Assembly: GCA_963576785.1 (NCBI GenBank)
Contig: OY756151.1
Span: forward strand, 620,001-684,000
Length of the DNA: 64,000 nt
Source of the DNA: Chlorophyllum brunneum
Taxonomy: Eukaryota > Basidiomycota > Agaricomycetes > Agaricales > Agaricaceae
Reading direction: 5' to 3'
Shown here: positions 61,448 to 64,000 of the stretch, piece after piece
Numbering within the stretch: the stretch's first letter is position 1
Layout: each line of letters opens with the position of its first letter
The notes under the pieces: model-generated
Database searches by the model: none
Seen by the model: only the letters and a program-made list of their open reading frames with translations
Told to the model about the DNA's origin: nothing
Position numbers and translations under genes: made by a program

Positions 61448-61628
61448 TGTTTTCAACAATATTATCCGGCGGCTTCACAAAGAGTTTTTTTTGGTTGGTG
61501 TTGCCGAGCTGCAATAATATCTCACAGAAACGGAAACCTGACGACAAATTCAGATCTATAAATCGCTCCGCACTAACTTTGTCCCACACCATCATTAGCA
61601 TTCCTCAGGCCGGCCCTCCTCAAACTCC

Positions 61629-62351
61629 ATGGCCCAATTTAATCCCAATTTCTGTTTTCCAGCCCCATCCGTACTCGAGAACGAACGACTCAAACTCGTG
61701 CCGTGGAATCCCTCACTGCATTCCCCGATCTATGTCCAATCAATCGCTCCCTACCCCGAATTATTCAGCTACATGCCCTTCGGACCTTTCCCCTCTTGCG
61801 AGTCCTTCGACTCATGGCTGGAGGAAAGAATTCTCAAACGAAAATCAGACATCGCCTTTGCTATCTTCGACAAAACCCATCAAGAGGGGTTGTTTGCGGG
61901 AATGATCGGCTTACTGAATGCATCCCCGCAGGATCTTTCAGTCGAAATCGGATTTATAACCATCTTACCTGCATTTCAACGAACACATGTCTCGTCGAAT
62001 GCAGTGGGTCTTTTATTGCACTGGGTCCTGGATCTACCCAGTTCGGCGGCTGATTCCACAGACGCTCCAGCGGGACTGGGCTTGAGGAGGGCTTACTGGA
62101 GCGCCAATACCTTGAACACTCGCAGCATCGCGCTTGCAGAGAGACTTGGGATGAAACTTGAAGGTATCTTGAGATGGGATCGCGTTTTACCTGCTGATAG
62201 GGTGGCAGTCGCAAAGAAAGAACAGGTGAGAGAAGGAGATCCGAAGCGAGATAGTCCTGGGAGGGATACGGCACGATTGGCTATATGTTGGGATGAGTGG
62301 GTCAATGGTGGGAGGGAAAGAGTTGATAGAGTGATCCAAAGAGCCAGCTGA
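61629..62351 (+). CDS. GNAT N-acetyltransferase, copy 2 (intronless)
   Basis: Tandem paralog in a single exon of 240 codons: MAQFNPNFCFPAPSVLENER, LKLVPWNPSLHSPIYVQ at the place where copy 1 has its intron, FAGMIGLLNASPQDLSVEIG, FITILPAFQRTHVSSNAVG, LGLRRAYWSANTLNTRSIAL and AERLGMKLEGILRWDRVLP. Same head, core and WDRVLP tail as copy 1, so they share an origin. The missing intron suggests precise intron loss here or gain in copy 1. Active-site motifs are intact. Confidence 0.9.
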   Translation: MAQFNPNFCFPAPSVLENERLKLVPWNPSLHSPIYVQSIAPYPELFSYMPFGPFPSCESFDSWLEERILKRKSDIAFAIFDKTHQEGLFAGMIGLLNASPQDLSVEIGFITILPAFQRTHVSSNAVGLLLHWVLDLPSSAADSTDAPAGLGLRRAYWSANTLNTRSIALAERLGMKLEGILRWDRVLPADRVAVAKKEQVREGDPKRDSPGRDTARLAICWDEWVNGGRERVDRVIQRAS

Positions 62352-63031
62352 GCCACATGGTTTCCAAGGTGAAATGACTGATTTACCGATCCATATGGTT
62401 CTGGAGATTTTTATCTTTACGTATATGAGAATCATGATGTATGTACAAGCCGAGTGTCCACTGGGACTCCACATCAACAAGTACGGCCTCTTGATTGGAG
62501 GCAGGAATCAGTTTGCATTGTTCCTGGCGCTTGGGATTGCGAAGACTGTTGGAAATCTGAACACTCGCAGTATGAGATAAAGATCTTCTGCCAAACGGAT
62601 TTGGCGGGGTCTTATTTTACCCAGGAATTGTGTCGCACTCAAATGATACAGGTGGAGGGGACGACCTGAGGACGGAGCAACGGAGATGCAGTAATTTTCG
62701 TATTCTACTAGAACAACTGGGCCAATGGTAAAACAAAACATCGGGTGGTGTAAGGGGAAAGTTGAAACATTGCTAATGATTGACTGTAAGGAAGGTGACA
62801 CGGAGCATCCTTTAGTTGACACCCTCGCAAGTGATCATGGCGATGATCTGAAGATAGCCAGCCATCACGGTAATGCCGGCTTTACGCTCTGAATAAAAAT
62901 AGGGGTGTACAGCCTTCCTTAGCCTTCTGCGGTAGGCTTCCTTTTGTTCGCCTGCGCCCAGGTTGCACGCTATATGAGGACTTGCTGTTTCAGTCTAGAG
63001 CACTTTCGCCCCAGATACGTTGGCAACCACC
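62352..63031. other. Intergenic
   Basis: No gene supported. A short match (GAACACTCGCAG, near 62557) to the GNAT copy at about 62113 could be a trace of a further duplication or chance. Confidence 0.5.
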
Positions 63032-64000
63032 ATGACTACCAACTCGGAACATTTGACAAGATACAAGTCTCGTTTTGTGAAATCCGCCGACGGTACGGAG
63101 ATATACGGTGATGCAGTTGGATATCGATCTCCGGGTTTCCCAAGTATTGTCCTGATCCACGGCGCTTCCATGGTCAAAAACGCATTTGATCCTATCTTCG
63201 AGGACCCAAAGTGGACCTGTACTACATTCCTCGTAAGTATATTAATATAGTACATTGGCACAGCCGAAATTCATGGTGGTGACAGGTGCGCTACGATGGT
63301 CGCGGACATGGTAGAAGTGGCAAACCACTCTCGGAAGAAGCGTGGGAGTCAAAGCGGTTCGCAGAGGATTTTGAGGCCGTCTGTAACGAGTTTGAGGTCA
63401 AAGAAGCATATGTCTTAGGCTGGAGCGTTGGCTGTAAGTCATACCCGGGTCCCAAACACAAATGCCACGGTACCGAGCCCATTGCTTTCTAGCCGCACAG
63501 TTCGTCGACATCACGGCATACAACACATCTGTCAAGATATCCGGCTTCATCAACGTCGCGGGCGCAATATCTCTTGACCCTGTCATGTTCCAGCGCACCG
63601 CTAAACCAGAAGTATTCGAATGTCTAGGCGCACTCACGAACCCTCCTTCCGCTGAAGCATTTCAGGAGGCCATCCTGAACTTCATTCATCTGTGCTCTGA
63701 CGAACTCTCTCCAGACCTCTTCCGAGTCTTGTTTGAAGGAATGATTCTGCAGCCGCGTGAAGTGATATCAAAGATAAATGGACGGAAGCAAAACCCAGAG
63801 AGGATGTTGCAAGAGGCACGAGACGGAAGACTACCACTGTTAGCGATTGGTGGGGGAAAGGATAAGTTATTGAATACTGGGGGGTTCAAGGCAATTTTTG
63901 AGGAATTGGGCTGGAAGAGATGTACGTATAAGCACTTGGGGGAGGCGGACCATCTTCCATGGGTGTCGTGCCCACCAGAATTTAGAGAGACTGTGTTAGA
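63032..64000 (+). CDS. Alpha/beta hydrolase, cut by right edge
   Basis: Starts MTTNSEHLTRYKSRFV, then GTEIYGDAVGYRSPGFPSIV, LIHGASMVKNAFDPIFE (oxyanion HG), VRYDGRGHGRSGKPLSEEAW and VLGWSVG with the nucleophile serine (GWSVG). After introns come FVDITAYNTSVKISGFINVA, LPLLAIGGGKDKLLNTGG with the acid, and KHLGEADHLPWVS with the histidine. Catalytic triad complete. Family of peroxidase/epoxide-hydrolase-like hydrolases; substrate unknown. The frame is still open at 64000, so a few carboxy-terminal residues or another exon are missing. Confidence 0.85.

Overview
The window reads as nuclear DNA of a filamentous basidiomycete (Agaricomycetes). The genes are cut by many short GT-AG introns of about 48-64 bases. 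Several families are typical of mushroom-forming fungi: DUF6534 membrane proteins, NACHT ATPases, HSPA12-like Hsp70s, DUF4238 proteins and fungalysin. There is one nuclear tRNA gene (Val, anticodon UAC). I found no rRNA, CRISPR array, origin or intact transposon. Most genes had to be assembled by eye across introns, so outer boundaries are firmer than internal ones.

Layout. 0-1 kb: the amino-terminal half of a phosphoinositide-specific phospholipase C (minus strand, running off the left edge). 1.9-3.2 kb: a tyrosine-kinase-like protein kinase. 3.6-6.2 kb: a secreted M36 metalloprotease. 7.1-10 kb: an HSPA12-type Hsp70. 10.0-11.1 kb: an unrecognised protein. 11.8-16.0 kb: two tandem NACHT proteins. 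16.8-18.7 kb: an AT-hook nuclear protein. 19.0-20.0 kb: a methyltransferase. 20.5 kb: a methyltransferase 3' relic. 20.7-22.4 kb: O-acetylhomoserine sulfhydrylase copy 1. 24.1-25.5 kb: inositol phosphorylceramide synthase (AUR1). 26-26.8 kb: a second methyltransferase. 27.1-28.1 kb: a 2-Cys peroxiredoxin. 29.8-32.1 kb: a DUF4238 domain fused to a kinase. 32.5 kb: tRNA-Val. 32.7-33.7 kb: an alpha/beta hydrolase. 34.0-35.2 kb: an ornithine cyclodeaminase family protein. 35.4-37.1 kb: O-acetylhomoserine sulfhydrylase copy 2. 38.0-39.2 kb: a basic nuclear protein. 39.5-43.4 kb: a RhoGEF. 43.8-45.7 and 49.5-51.5 kb: two DUF6534 membrane proteins, with a decayed RhoGEF copy at 48.3-49.3 kb. 53.5-55.4 kb: an F-box protein. 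55.8-57.0 kb: a mitochondrial-carrier-like protein. 57.4-59.5 kb: a GH43 glycosidase. 59.6-60.0 kb: a tiny cysteine-rich membrane protein. 60.6-62.4 kb: two GNAT acetyltransferases. 63.0 kb to the end: an alpha/beta hydrolase cut by the right edge.

How the genes relate. No single pathway spans the window. Two themes stand out. One is local duplication: the NACHT pair, the GNAT pair, two sulfhydrylases 13 kb apart, and an old segmental duplication of about 4 kb carrying the RhoGEF 3' half plus a membrane protein. The other is a concentration of signalling and innate-immunity-like architectures: NACHT ATPases with Asn-rich amino termini, an HSPA12-like Hsp70, and two kinases with HGDLK catalytic loops, one fused to DUF4238. 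The DUF4238-kinase fusion and the short NACHT proteins with a shared carboxy-terminal motif are the best candidates for something little described.
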